From NCBI GenBank assembly GCA_022827195.1, contig JAJDTL010000054.1, positions 48,456 through 112,455 on the forward strand: a stretch of DNA of 64,000 nt. Direction: 5' to 3'. A model generated the notes under the pieces. That model saw only the letters and a list, made by a program, of their open reading frames with translations, was not told the DNA's origin and did no database searches. The DNA comes from Caldilineaceae bacterium (lineage in GTDB: Bacteria > Chloroflexota > Anaerolineae > Caldilineales > Caldilineaceae). Shown piece by piece: positions 1 through 8,746 of this stretch. The translations under genes were made by a program, and so were the position numbers. Positions within the stretch are counted from its first letter, which is position 1, and the number at the start of each line of letters is the position of its first letter.

Positions 1-467
1 GCTTAGGGATGGCCAAGCGAACGGTCAGGGCGCTGCATGCTGCTATGCGCGATGGCGTTGTGCCGGGCGGCGGCAGTGGATTGGCGCGTTGTGCCCAGCG
101 TTTGCGGGGCGCCTGTCAGCGGGCCGACGAGACCATGGGCACCGCGGTGATGGCAGATGCCCTCGAAGAACCCCTGCGCGTCATCGCCGCCAGCGCCGGA
201 CTTGAGCCGGCGCCCATTCTCGGCAAGGTCCTGACGGCGCCCGAGGGCAGTGGATTCGACGTCCGTGCGGCCGCCATCGTCGATATGCGGCAGGCGGGCA
301 TCGTCGATCCGGTTGCCGTGCTGGAGGCCGCCATCATGACTGCCGCGCACGCCGCTGCTCTGCTCCTGACAACCGAAGTCCTTGTGCATTCTCCCGGCTT
401 GGAGAAAGATGAATGGTCCAGGAAGAGACCGCGCTTGCCTGGGAACGCACCGCAGGTTGCCACCTGA
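1..467 (+). CDS. GroEL-like chaperonin, C-terminal part (5' end outside window)
   Basis: The frame is open to the left edge, so this is the last ~154 residues of a Cpn60-family protein. It matches the C-terminal equatorial ATP-binding domain: a GVVPGGG nucleotide-binding loop (GroEL has GVVAGGG), a GFDVRAAAIVDM stretch equivalent to the GroEL segment ending in IDMGILDP, then IVDP with the conserved Asp, and LLLTTEVLV near the end where GroEL has LMITTECMV. It lacks the GGM tail; the last ~35 residues are unrelated and basic. It is clearly divergent from housekeeping GroEL and lies beside a BNR protein and sugar-metabolism genes, so it may be an accessory chaperonin paralog. Its 3' end overlaps the next gene by 55 nt. 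The family assignment is firm; the specialised role is inference. Confidence 0.8.
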   Translation, partial: LGMAKRTVRALHAAMRDGVVPGGGSGLARCAQRLRGACQRADETMGTAVMADALEEPLRVIAASAGLEPAPILGKVLTAPEGSGFDVRAAAIVDMRQAGIVDPVAVLEAAIMTAAHAAALLLTTEVLVHSPGLEKDEWSRKRPRLPGNAPQVAT

Positions 468-1483
468 ACCGGACCGGTGCGGAGATTGGAACTGACATTC
501 CGGGAGAAGGCGAAAGCAGCGGCTTGTCGGTGAGTTCGTTCGCCTTCGCGGCCGCGGCGGCACACGGTTCGTCGGAATCACTGGGCCTGGCAGCTGCGGA
601 TTCAGGGCTCTTTTTCTCGCGCGACAGTTGCCGCAGCTGGCAACGCGCGCCCGGTCCAATCGGCGCGCTGCCGATGCTGACCGTCTGTCTTGCACCCTTC
701 TCCAGCGCTGGACCAAGGGCTTTGTTGGGCACGACCGGCGGTATCGCCTACTCCCACGATCTCAGCGAGTGGAGGCTGGCGCGTCTGCCGCAGGACGGCA
801 TAGACTCGATCTCCATGGTCGCTTCGCCCAACTTTGCCGAGGACGGGACACTGTTTGCCGGCACACTCGATTACGGCATCCTCCATTCGCTCGATCGCGG
901 CAGCAGCTGGCAGGCGCGGCATTTCGGCCTGCTGGACATGCGGGTCTTCACGACCGCGATTTCACCGCTCTTTGCCCAGGACCAGACGGTCCTTGCAGGT
1001 ACGCCGACCGGCATCTTTTTCAGCCCCAATGGCGGACTGGCCTGGCGCGAGGCGGCTGTCCCCGATGAGGACGATGCTGTTCTCAGCATCGCATTTGCAC
1101 CAGACTATCAGGTTGACGGCCTGATCGCGGCCGGAACGGAAGCCGGGCTGCTGTTGAAGTCGCTGGATGGCGGACACACATGGCAGTATATGGAAACACC
1201 CTGTGCGGGAAAGTCGATTAACGCGCTTTCGTTTCTGCCGCAACGGGACTCTGACCCATTGATGCTCCTCGGCGCTGCAGACCGCATCTACGTTTCAACC
1301 GGCAGCGGCTCTCGCTGGCACGCCTGGGAAGCCGGTCAGACGGTGTTGACGCTGGCTTCGTATGCGGACGGCGCGCAGCGACCATTTGTACTGGCCGGAC
1401 TGAAGGAGAATGGGATCTTGCGGGGTCAGCCTGAGGGCGCCAGCCGATCCCAACAGGCGCCTGAAAGCAATCGAAAAGACTGA
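413..1483 (+). CDS. BNR/Asp-box repeat protein (beta-propeller, sialidase-like fold)
   Basis: A 356-residue protein with repeated Asp-box motifs (S-x-D-x-G-x-x-W type) at about residues 69-76, 159-166 (SLDRGSSW), 204-211 (SPNGGLAW) and 250-257 (SLDGGHTW), plus weaker copies near 114 and 295. This pattern is typical of BNR/VPS10/Ycf48-like beta-propellers. No signal peptide is visible, so it may be cytoplasmic. The ATG at 413 follows a GGAGAAAG ribosome site inside the chaperonin-like gene and the two genes overlap, which suggests translational coupling. There is no evidence of sialidase catalytic residues; a scaffold or binding role is more likely. Function is unknown. Confidence 0.7.
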   Translation: MVQEETALAWERTAGCHLNRTGAEIGTDIPGEGESSGLSVSSFAFAAAAAHGSSESLGLAAADSGLFFSRDSCRSWQRAPGPIGALPMLTVCLAPFSSAGPRALLGTTGGIAYSHDLSEWRLARLPQDGIDSISMVASPNFAEDGTLFAGTLDYGILHSLDRGSSWQARHFGLLDMRVFTTAISPLFAQDQTVLAGTPTGIFFSPNGGLAWREAAVPDEDDAVLSIAFAPDYQVDGLIAAGTEAGLLLKSLDGGHTWQYMETPCAGKSINALSFLPQRDSDPLMLLGAADRIYVSTGSGSRWHAWEAGQTVLTLASYADGAQRPFVLAGLKENGILRGQPEGASRSQQAPESNRKD

Positions 1484-1493
1484 AGGAGGGAGC

Positions 1494-2297
1494 ATGACGG
1501 CGCAGATGATCGACGTAGGCAAACAGATTCGTTACAACCGTATCGTCAGCCCGGAAACCGGCAAGACTGTGATCGTCCCGCTGGATCATGGCATCATACT
1601 TGGGCCTGTCGCCGGCATCGAAGACCCCGCGGAAACTGTGCGCAAGGTCGTCGCCGGAGGAGCGAGCGCGGTCATTTTCAATACGGGTCTGGCGCCCAGC
1701 ATCTACAGCGCATACATGAACCGTTGCGGCGCGATCTGCAACCTCATCAACAGCATCACCGCTGCCAGCGAGCTTACGTTAATCAGCAGTGTCGAAAACG
1801 CCATCCGCAGTGGGGCCGACGCCGTTTCCGTACAGGTCCTGGTCGGTTCACCTCATGAACGGCATATGCTGAACAATGCCCGCATCGTAGCCGACCAGTG
1901 CGCGCGCTGGAGCATGCCCCTCCTGGCGATGATGTACCCGACCGACGAAGCGCTGGCGAAAATGGGAACCGAAGTTGAGCTGCTGGCTGCCCGGGCGGGG
2001 GCAGAGCTGGGGGCGGATATCGTCAAGGTCTCCTACACAGGCGACCAGGACTCATTCCAAGCGCTGGTGAACGCGTGTCCCAGGCCGGTCGTGATCGCGG
2101 GCGGCCCGAAAAAGGAGACAATACGCGCCGCGCTTGAAATGGTTGAAGACGCCATCGCCTGCGGCGCTGCGGGGGTTGCCCTGGGGCGGAATGTCTGGCA
2201 GAATCCCGATCCTGTCAGGATGACCGCCGCCCTGGTCGATATCATTCAACACGGCAAGAAGGTAGCCGAACTACAGCTTCCGGCCGCATGGCAGTAA
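1494..2297 (+). CDS. Class I (Schiff-base) aldolase, DhnA/FbaB-LacD-like
   Basis: A 267-residue TIM-barrel aldolase of the DeoC/LacD/DhnA superfamily. It shows the VPLDHG motif near residues 28-33, the phosphate-binding-type IAGGPKK motif, and the Schiff-base lysine in ADIVKVSY (K178). Such enzymes cleave ketose phosphates (fructose-1,6-bisphosphate or related deoxy-sugar phosphates). The start is the ATG at 1494 because it follows a strong AAGGAGGG site directly after the previous stop codon; an upstream extension would lie inside the BNR gene. It sits between a BNR protein and a 2-hydroxyacid dehydrogenase, which fits sugar or sugar-acid catabolism. The exact substrate cannot be read from sequence. 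Confidence 0.85.
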   Translation: MTAQMIDVGKQIRYNRIVSPETGKTVIVPLDHGIILGPVAGIEDPAETVRKVVAGGASAVIFNTGLAPSIYSAYMNRCGAICNLINSITAASELTLISSVENAIRSGADAVSVQVLVGSPHERHMLNNARIVADQCARWSMPLLAMMYPTDEALAKMGTEVELLAARAGAELGADIVKVSYTGDQDSFQALVNACPRPVVIAGGPKKETIRAALEMVEDAIACGAAGVALGRNVWQNPDPVRMTAALVDIIQHGKKVAELQLPAAWQ

Positions 2298-2411
2298 GGC
2301 CCTGCTTGTCGACTCGTTGACAGCATCCGGCGTCGAGCAGCAGGGAACCTGTTCCGAACGGCCGCCGCGATCCGTATTCCAATTCCCACTGATCAAAGAA
2401 AGGTGCAATCA

Positions 2412-3383
2412 ATGCGAGTCCTCTTCCTTCCTTACGATCCCGAATATCACTACTACTGGTACAACGGCTTTGTCGAAGCGCTAGACGATCGCTTCCCGCT
2501 TGAAATGTTCGATCCCGACAAACCGATGGCGCCGCAGTTCGAAGGCATCGGCGTGGTCGTCACCTGCTCGCAGTTCGACAATGAAATGATCGACGCGGGG
2601 CTCAAAGCCGGCGTGAAGCTGTGGCAGGTTCTCTCGGTCGGCATCGATCACTGGGACGTGCCCTACATCCTTGAAAAGGGGATGCCTTTCGCCAACACAC
2701 CCGGCCCGTTCAGCGCCATCGCCCTGGCCGAGCACGCACTTTCTCTGATGTTCCTGATCGCCAAAAACCATAACACGTCGCAGGCGAACATGCGCGCCGA
2801 ATTCTTCAGCCTGCCGCTGAACGACGAGCTGGCGGGCAAGAAGCTGGGCATCATCGGGCTGGGCGCGAGCGGGCGGGAGCTGGCCAAGCGCGCGCACGCC
2901 CTGGGCATGGAGATCATGGCGATCGACGTCGCCGACATCCCTCAGTCGGTGCGCGACGAGCACCATGTCTCGTTTTTCGGCGGTGCGAGCGAGATGGCGC
3001 ATGTGATTGCGGAGGCCGACTATCTGTCGCTGCACACGCCAAGCACTGCCAGTACCCGGCACATGATCGGGCGGGAGCAGTTTGAGCTCATGAAATCGTC
3101 CGCCGTGCTGATCAACGTCGCGCGCGGGCTGCTGGTGGATGAGGACGCGTTGGTGGAGGCGCTGCAGAGCGGGCAGATCCGGGGCGCGGGTTTGGACGCG
3201 TTCGCGGTGGAGCCACTGTCCAGTTCGCACCCGCTGCTGCAGATGGACAACGTCTACTGCACGCCGCACGTTGCCGGCGTGACCAGGGAGACCGCGCAGC
3301 GCCGCGGCGAGGCGGCGGCGAACAACGTCGATCGGGTCTCCAAAGGGCTGGAGCCGTTGCATCTGATCACGTCTGTGGATTGA
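2412..3383 (+). CDS. D-isomer-specific 2-hydroxyacid dehydrogenase (PGDH-like)
   Basis: A 323-residue NAD-dependent 2-hydroxyacid dehydrogenase. The Rossmann motif GLGASG is at residues 139-144; the catalytic triad is Arg228 (NVARG), Glu257 (AVEP) and His276 (TPHVAG). It reduces or oxidises 2-keto/2-hydroxy acids such as phosphoglycerate, glyoxylate or hydroxypyruvate; the exact substrate is unknown. There is no C-terminal ACT domain. The ATG at 2412 has an AAAGG site ~9 nt upstream; an in-frame GTG at 2403 is less well placed. It is paralogous to the dehydrogenase at 40479-41462 (same MAPQFEG-like N-terminal segment), and a decayed fragment of a similar gene lies at 4110-4215. Confidence 0.88.
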   Translation: MRVLFLPYDPEYHYYWYNGFVEALDDRFPLEMFDPDKPMAPQFEGIGVVVTCSQFDNEMIDAGLKAGVKLWQVLSVGIDHWDVPYILEKGMPFANTPGPFSAIALAEHALSLMFLIAKNHNTSQANMRAEFFSLPLNDELAGKKLGIIGLGASGRELAKRAHALGMEIMAIDVADIPQSVRDEHHVSFFGGASEMAHVIAEADYLSLHTPSTASTRHMIGREQFELMKSSAVLINVARGLLVDEDALVEALQSGQIRGAGLDAFAVEPLSSSHPLLQMDNVYCTPHVAGVTRETAQRRGEAAANNVDRVSKGLEPLHLITSVD

Positions 3384-3444
3384 ACGCGGCTTACGAACGG
3401 GTTGCAATGCGGACCGCGGGCGGACTGGGGGCGCAGGGATTTGG

Positions 3445-4033
3445 CTAGCGGTCGTTGATCACGGTCAGAGCGGTCAACCTGCACGTCGCGAACTCCCGGC
3501 CCTCTTCTTCAACCCGCACCCACAGTTCGTAGGCGCCGGGCGATAAACGCTCCGGCACATGTACTGCCGTGTAGATCGGAGAGATTCCACCTTCGGCCCA
3601 GTGTTCGGTATGGAAGATTGTCAACAGGTCTGAATTGGCGCGCGGTGACGACTTCTCCATCAGCGTCTGTCAGATCGGTTGTGATATTCAGAACAGGGTT
3701 GTCCCTCATCCATGTCGTGTAGGAGTCGTTGATGCGGCTAACAAGCAGGTTAAGCCGTACACGCATCCAATCCCCCGCTTTCAACTGTTCCCTGTCTACC
3801 GCGTAACGTACCATTGTCAGACCGCCGTAAGGAAAGAGGTCCAGCTTCTTCTCCCCTTCTATCATTGGCGGAGGGTCGAGGGCATGTTGGAGGACAGAGA
3901 CAGGCTTGCCGCTGCGGGCGAAGTTACGCGTATGGCTGTAGGTGATATAGGCCTCGTCGATCGCCAGAGGGAAGACGTACACGGCCGCGACGATCACCGC
4001 CGCGCCCGCCGCGAAGTTGGAGGTCAAGAGCAA
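3445..4033 (-). pseudogene. Frameshifted remnant of a membrane/secreted protein C-terminal region
   Basis: Two overlapping minus-strand frames together encode one plausible protein tail. The upstream frame (4033 down to about 3640) starts with a hydrophobic segment (AAGAAVIVAAVYVFPLAI) and continues into a beta-rich region. The other frame (about 3640 down to 3445) continues with HTEHWAEGG and a PERLSPGAYELWVRV motif. That motif resembles the IPPGEYELRLIVYD motif at the C-terminus of the glycosyltransferase at 5283-7529. One frame change near 3630-3650 would join them, and no full N-terminal domain is present. It is best read as the broken 3' part of a GT-C-like or related secreted protein gene. 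Confidence 0.6.
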
Positions 4034-4109
4034 CAGAAACAGGGTGCCGGTTGAATTGGAGACGATTACAACTCTTCGCCTCGTACCAGCCGGCGACTAA
4101 ACCGTTGAC

Positions 4110-4215
4110 CGGCGCCGCCCGCGGGCTGCTGCTGGATGAAGATGCGCAGGTGGAGGCGCTGCAGATCGGACCGATCAGGAGAGCTGTTGAGGACGGGTTC
4201 GAATTCGAGCCGTCG
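4110..4215 (+). pseudogene. Decayed fragment of a 2-hydroxyacid dehydrogenase gene
   Basis: A short plus-strand stretch encodes ARGLLLDEDAQVEALQIG followed by a degenerating match. It parallels ARGLLVDEDALVEALQSG and the following residues of the intact dehydrogenase at 2412-3383 (DNA about 3120-3215). Similarity is visible at DNA level too and fades on both sides. There is no start, no Rossmann domain and no catalytic histidine region. It lies between another pseudogene and an insertion sequence, consistent with duplication followed by deletion. Confidence 0.65.
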
Positions 4216-4311
4216 CAACTGGTCAGATCAGCAGGCGAAGACAGGCGCTTTGGAGCATACTCGGGAGGGTTGAGCGGGTAGCGATTCTTGCTCGCCACTT
4301 GCCACGATTCG

Positions 4312-5089
4312 CTAGGGATCGTTGACATTTCGTTCGAGCCAGATCAGTGTAGAAGCAAGATGCAAGAAAGCCATGAAACGCCGTGCCAGTTTTTCATTGC
4401 GGGTGAAATTGCGTCGATACCACTTGATTCTGTTGATGAAGCGTTCGACGATGTTGCGCTTTTTGTAGCGAAGGCGGTCGTAGCCCCGCGGTTGCTTGCG
4501 ATAGCGGCGAGAAGGGATGAACAGCTCGACCTGTTTGGCTGTTAGCAGTTCTCGCAGCGGGTCGGAACTGTAGCCTTTATCGGCAATGACAGCGTCAAAA
4601 TGGAAAGGTGCGAGCAACGATTCAGCCTGGGAAAGGTCATGGCGTTCACCGCCGGTCAAGATGAACTGTAAGGGGAAGCCAAGCGCTTCGACGAGGAGAT
4701 GAATCTTGCTGCTGAAGCCACCCCGGCTCCGTCCTAGGCACTGGTCGCGCTGGCGCCCCTTTTTTGGAGCCGCCCGCGGCGCACATATGGGCGCGAACAG
4801 CTGTACTGTCGGGCATGACCGCTGCCATGTCGGGGTCTTGCGCGAACTTTTTGAACATGTCGGCCCAAACACCGTTCTCTTCCCAGTGTGGGTAGCGTTT
4901 GAAGACACTGTTCCACTTGCCAAGGTCGGCTGGCAGTTCACGCCACTGTGCGCCGGTGCGCAGAATCCAGTGAACTGCTTCGACGAAACGGCGACACCTG
5001 TCCTCCTGCCCCGCATAGGCACGAGGGTGTCCTTGCAGAAATGCGTACAGTTTCTGCCACTGATGGTCGGCAAGCTTATAGGTAGACAT
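4312..5089 (-). CDS. IS5-family transposase encoded in two frames
   Basis: The first frame starts at ATG 5089 (MSTYKLADHQWQKLYAFL) and holds the DUF4096-type N-terminal domain and the first catalytic Asp (MPDSTAVRAH). The second frame holds VIADKGYSSD (second Asp) and the YREK-like RNIVERFINRIKWYRR (catalytic Glu), ending at 4312. The frames meet at a run of six A on the coding strand (T6 at 4760-4765 on the plus strand). Passing from the first to the second frame needs a +1 (or -2) shift, so slippage on the A run is likely, as in other two-frame IS427 elements. Without slippage the first frame would end at 4646. A simple inactivating indel cannot be excluded. Confidence 0.82.
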
Positions 5090-5139
5090 CCTACTTTTGT
5101 CGCCACTTTGACAGAATCCTTCAAACGTCAACGAGACCT
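4314..5139 (-). mobile_element. IS5-family (IS427-like) insertion sequence, ~826 bp
   Basis: The element carries a two-frame DDE transposase and is bounded by imperfect inverted repeats: left 4314-4330 (AGGGATCGTTGACATTT) and right 5123-5139 (AAACGTCAACGAGACCT), matching at 14 of 17 positions when one is reverse-complemented. The size fits the IS427 group. No clear target-site duplication is visible. It interrupts a region of decayed genes between the dehydrogenase and glycosyltransferase genes. Confidence 0.85.
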
Positions 5140-5282
5140 GATCGACCGCTACCCCCGCTTGTGCCCTCTCCTGTACGCAGGATGCATTGCATTCGCTTCT
5201 TTCCCCCCTGTGAATCGTCAAGGAAATCAAGGCGGCGTCGATCCGCCTCTTTACCTATCCCCGTCCTCACAAATATAGGCCC

Positions 5283-7529
5283 GTGGCCGCCGATGCGAGG
5301 ATGGGAGACAGTTTTCCTCTAGTGCCTGAAATGGAATCTTCCGAAGAACTCCCGGCAGACTCTTCACCTCTGAGACGAGTACTATCCAGTCGGCCCCGAC
5401 TGGCAGTCTGGGGAGTGCTCATCCTATTGGCCTTTGCCGTCGTGATGTTGCGTTTCCATCGCATCGCTGAACTCCCGCCCGGCCTCCACGTCGATGCAGG
5501 GGCAAATGGAGCCGATGCTCTAGAGGTGTTGCAAGGAAGACACGCCCTGTTCTTCCCTGAAAAGAACAATGGTCGCGAATGGCTGGGCATCTATCCGATA
5601 GCGCTGACTGTATCCCTCATGGGCCGGACAGAACTGGCCGTTCGCTTGCCCACGATTCTGGCCGGCGTGAGCGCAATCTTTGCTGTTTTCTGGCTTGGCC
5701 GGCTGCTCTTCGGGAAAGACGAGAGCGGGCGGGACAGTCCGTGGCGAGGTCTCGTGATCGGTGGAGTTGCAGCAGGCCTTCTGGTGGTATCCACGAATCA
5801 TACCGTTCTTGGGCGCACGGCGAACACGGCTCAGCCCGTTATGCTGTTTCTTTGCTTGTCTTTGGCTCTTTTCCAGTGGGGCTGGGGGCGACGAGCAAGC
5901 TCTCGCGGCTCCTGGTGGCGAATCGTCCTCGCGGGCGCGTGCGCCGGCCTGTTGCTGCACACTTATGTACCCGCGCGCTTTACACCCTTCCTATACATCC
6001 TTTTCTCCCTGAGTTTCTTATGGCCTGTTCGCCTTGTTTCCTGGGGTAGTATGCGCGCCGAACTGCCTTGGTTGCTTGCCTTCTGGGGCGCTTACGGGCT
6101 CGTGGCCGCACCTATGCTCATCCACTTTGCCCTCAATCCTGAGCATCTGTTCCTCCGCAGCAAGTCACTTTGGCTTTTTGATCCCGGTCTCAATCAGGGC
6201 GAGCCATTTTGGCTCTATCTTCAAAATGTTTGGGGTTATCTGAAGATTTTCGGCATCCGCGGTGACCCGGATTGGCGGAGCAACTTTGCCAGCCGACCCA
6301 TGCTAAACGTATGGGAAGCGGCTTTCTTCTGGCTAGGCGTTTGTGTGGCAGCGCGGCGTTGGAGGCTCCCCGAGTATCGTCTGCTGCTCATCTGGTTGGG
6401 GGTGATGCTATTGCCTGCAACACTAGCCGTAGATCACTTTCCTCTTCCTAACACGACTCGCATGATTGGAGCTGTGCCGGCAATCTATCTGCTCTTGGGA
6501 GTCGGCGTCTGGGAGGCGGCAAAGTTTCTGAAAAAGGGCTTCTTCGCAAGACATGACACCGGATATGCTGTCGTTGCGGGAGTCGTCGTTGGTGGCATGA
6601 TACTGGTACAGGGTGTGGTCACTTACCTCATCTATTTCCAGAAGTGGGCCGACGCGCCCGAAATCCGAAGCGAATACGAATTCGAGTGGTCAATCCTGAC
6701 AAAGTATCTGAATGCGCAGCCGCACAACCCCGCAACGGCTTTCCTGATCCCGGACGGCCAGCGGCAACAGCCACTCAAAGCAGGGTTTCGAAGTCATACT
6801 TTCGACTATCTGTATCAAGGCGAGACGCCTGCCTATCTCTTTCATACTGCAATGCCCGACTTTGCGAATAGAATCCAGTCGACAATGCTCGCAGTTGACG
6901 ACCTCTCCACCGTAAATGTCGTAGAGTGGAACCTGAAATCCGTCTGGACTGGCGATGAATACGAACGCTTCGCTTTTCTTCTCGGCAAATACGGCCATTA
7001 CCGTGATAGCGAAGATCTCGGCAGTTTCCGAGTCCACCGTTATACAGATGTCTCCCTGAGCACTCCCTGGAAACCCTATGAATTCTTGGAGCCTCTGCAC
7101 GTCGTCTATGACGGTGGCATAGAATTGCTGGCGGTTGCCTTGGGTCGTGGACAGGACCAGCTATCGATTGAGGAACCAATTCTTATTCGAAAGTCGCGAA
7201 ACATATGGACAGTCCTGCAATGGCAGACGGCGCATGATTTGAACATCGAATACTCAGTTTCCCTTCGACTGCGAAACGCTGAGTCGCCCGAGGTCTATCT
7301 CAAGGATCTGCTCTTGTGGAAGACGGATCACACCGTCACCGGCGACGGGGGCCCTGCTGAACAGTTCGATACCTGGATCCACTTGGACATTCCTGCCGAT
7401 ATCCCGCCGGGCGAGTACGAACTGAGGCTCATTGTCTACGACACCAAGACCCTCAAGCCCACCGTTGAAATGGAAGTCTGGGAGCCGGAAAGGACACTGG
7501 CCATCCTCCGGGTAGTGGCCGCACCTTGA
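5283..7529 (+). CDS. GT-C type membrane glycosyltransferase (ArnT/PMT-like)
   Basis: A 748-residue polytopic membrane protein. A cytoplasmic N-terminus is followed by a membrane helix (~40-58) and a first external loop with LHVDAGANGADAL, the Asp-containing loop expected of GT39/GT83-like lipid-linked sugar transferases. About ten further hydrophobic helices run to ~residue 450, then a soluble extracytoplasmic C-terminal region of ~290 residues ends in a beta-sandwich-like IPPGEYELRLIVYD segment. It likely transfers a sugar from a polyprenyl-phosphate donor. The start is uncertain: GTG 5283 and ATG 5301 are both possible and neither has a strong ribosome site. The substrate is unknown. Confidence 0.75.
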   Translation: MAADARMGDSFPLVPEMESSEELPADSSPLRRVLSSRPRLAVWGVLILLAFAVVMLRFHRIAELPPGLHVDAGANGADALEVLQGRHALFFPEKNNGREWLGIYPIALTVSLMGRTELAVRLPTILAGVSAIFAVFWLGRLLFGKDESGRDSPWRGLVIGGVAAGLLVVSTNHTVLGRTANTAQPVMLFLCLSLALFQWGWGRRASSRGSWWRIVLAGACAGLLLHTYVPARFTPFLYILFSLSFLWPVRLVSWGSMRAELPWLLAFWGAYGLVAAPMLIHFALNPEHLFLRSKSLWLFDPGLNQGEPFWLYLQNVWGYLKIFGIRGDPDWRSNFASRPMLNVWEAAFFWLGVCVAARRWRLPEYRLLLIWLGVMLLPATLAVDHFPLPNTTRMIGAVPAIYLLLGVGVWEAAKFLKKGFFARHDTGYAVVAGVVVGGMILVQGVVTYLIYFQKWADAPEIRSEYEFEWSILTKYLNAQPHNPATAFLIPDGQRQQPLKAGFRSHTFDYLYQGETPAYLFHTAMPDFANRIQSTMLAVDDLSTVNVVEWNLKSVWTGDEYERFAFLLGKYGHYRDSEDLGSFRVHRYTDVSLSTPWKPYEFLEPLHVVYDGGIELLAVALGRGQDQLSIEEPILIRKSRNIWTVLQWQTAHDLNIEYSVSLRLRNAESPEVYLKDLLLWKTDHTVTGDGGPAEQFDTWIHLDIPADIPPGEYELRLIVYDTKTLKPTVEMEVWEPERTLAILRVVAAP

Positions 7530-7859
7530 AAATGAGTGACCTGTTTTGCAACTCTGCCGGATGCCGGTTCGACCGGCGGACAAGAGACACGCCAAGTTCC
7601 GTTGACATTTTGGGAAGGCCGTACGAAATTCAACAAGGACAGAACGTCTGCAGGCCTGTTCGGGATGGTATTCGCTAGAATCTTGTTGTAGACACAACCT
7701 TTCGATCCGCGAAGTCACGCGAAGGGGCGCGAAGAGCACCTTTCTTTGTTCCAGGGAGGGCAACAGAGGGACACGAAGGGCACACAAGGGAGCAACGACC
7801 AGGGCACCCACAAGAGGTGCCCCTACGGCCGGGATGGCTGGTTGAAACGTCAACGAACC
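7530..7859. other. Intergenic spacer between converging genes
   Basis: About 330 nt between the glycosyltransferase and the convergent SDR gene. No coding sequence is supported. It contains short GAAG-rich repeats (GCGAAGTCACGCGAAGGGGCGCGAAG at 7709-7735 in parts, and ACACGAAGGGCACACAAGGG near 7770-7790) and the REP-like palindrome at 7802-7822, which may terminate the leftward transcript. Confidence 0.5.
7802..7822. repeat. REP-like palindrome, copy 1
   Basis: GGGCACC, loop CACAAGA, GGTGCCC, followed by CTACGG. The same plan (7-8 bp GC stem, CTTGT/ACAAG-type loop, then CTACGG) recurs at 32093-32113. It lies just downstream of the leftward SDR gene. Confidence 0.55.
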
Positions 7860-8705
7860 CTAGCCACTATCCACTGCTTTTCTGACTTCGCGGTCGCTGA
7901 CGGTTACTTTGGGGCCCTGGCCGAGCTCGATGCCGCCGGTGAGGGGCAGTTCGGCGCCGGTGATGAAGCTGGCGGCGTCGCTGGCCAGAAAGAGGCAAAG
8001 ATTGCCGGCCTCCTCGATCGTCCCGCTGCGCCCGGTCCACTGCCATGTCTCGACAAAGTCATGGAAGGCCTGGCCGTTCTCCATGCCGGCTTCAAAGTCG
8101 AGCCGGCTCTGGGTGAGGATGTTGCCGGGGAGGATGGCGTTCACGCGCACGCCGTGCTCGGCTTCGTCGATCGCGAGCGCTTTGGTGAGGCCGTGGACGC
8201 CGCCCTTGGAGGCGCAGTAGGTTGTGGCGTGCCACTGGCCGACCGCGCCGACGATGCTGCCCAGGTTGATGATGCTGCCGCGCGTTTGGCGCAGATGGGG
8301 GAGCGCGTACTTGCAGGCGGCGAAGACGCTGACCAGGTTCATCTCCAGCATTTGCCTGAACGCTTCGACAGAGAAGCCGTCGATCGGCTGGTGCGGAGGG
8401 TGCTGACCGGCGTTGTTGATGAGGCAGTCCAGGCGTCCGAAGCGGGCCGCGGTCCGCTCGATGACGCGCTCGATCTGTTCGGGCCGGCGCACGTCGCACG
8501 GCTCGAAGTGGCAGGTTCCCGGCCCGGCCGCGGCCAGTTCTGCGGCGAGCGCGCGGCCGGTCTCCTCGTCGATGTCGCAGATGACGACGCTTGCGCCGGC
8601 GCGCACAAAGACGCGTGCGCAGCCCGAGCCGATGCCCTTGCTGCCGCCGGTGATCAGGGTGGCCTTGTCAATTCTGTCGGCGAAAGGTGCTGTGTTCTCC
8701 GCCAT
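7860..8705 (-). CDS. SDR family NAD(P)-dependent oxidoreductase
   Basis: A 281-residue classical short-chain dehydrogenase. Cofactor motif TGGSKGIG is at 19-26, NNAG at 97-100, catalytic Tyr153 and Lys157 in YCASK, and an acidic Asp after beta-2 (CDIDEETG) that favours NAD(H). It is the last gene of the leftward block containing a CUT2 sugar transporter, RraA-type aldolase and Ldh2-type dehydrogenase. It probably oxidises a sugar or sugar-acid hydroxyl in the same route. The ATG at 8705 has no strong ribosome site. The substrate is unknown. Confidence 0.88.
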   Translation of the reverse strand: MAENTAPFADRIDKATLITGGSKGIGSGCARVFVRAGASVVICDIDEETGRALAAELAAAGPGTCHFEPCDVRRPEQIERVIERTAARFGRLDCLINNAGQHPPHQPIDGFSVEAFRQMLEMNLVSVFAACKYALPHLRQTRGSIINLGSIVGAVGQWHATTYCASKGGVHGLTKALAIDEAEHGVRVNAILPGNILTQSRLDFEAGMENGQAFHDFVETWQWTGRSGTIEEAGNLCLFLASDAASFITGAELPLTGGIELGQGPKVTVSDREVRKAVDSG

Positions 8706-8746
8706 CTGTTTCGTCCGGTGTCAAAAGAATGGCTAACTTCGGCCGC

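Noticed and set aside
4306..5145. Target-site duplication of the IS element
   Set aside because: Flanks beside the inverted repeats (CGCT/CTA on the left, GATC/TGA on the right) do not match for 2-4 bp in any convincing way.
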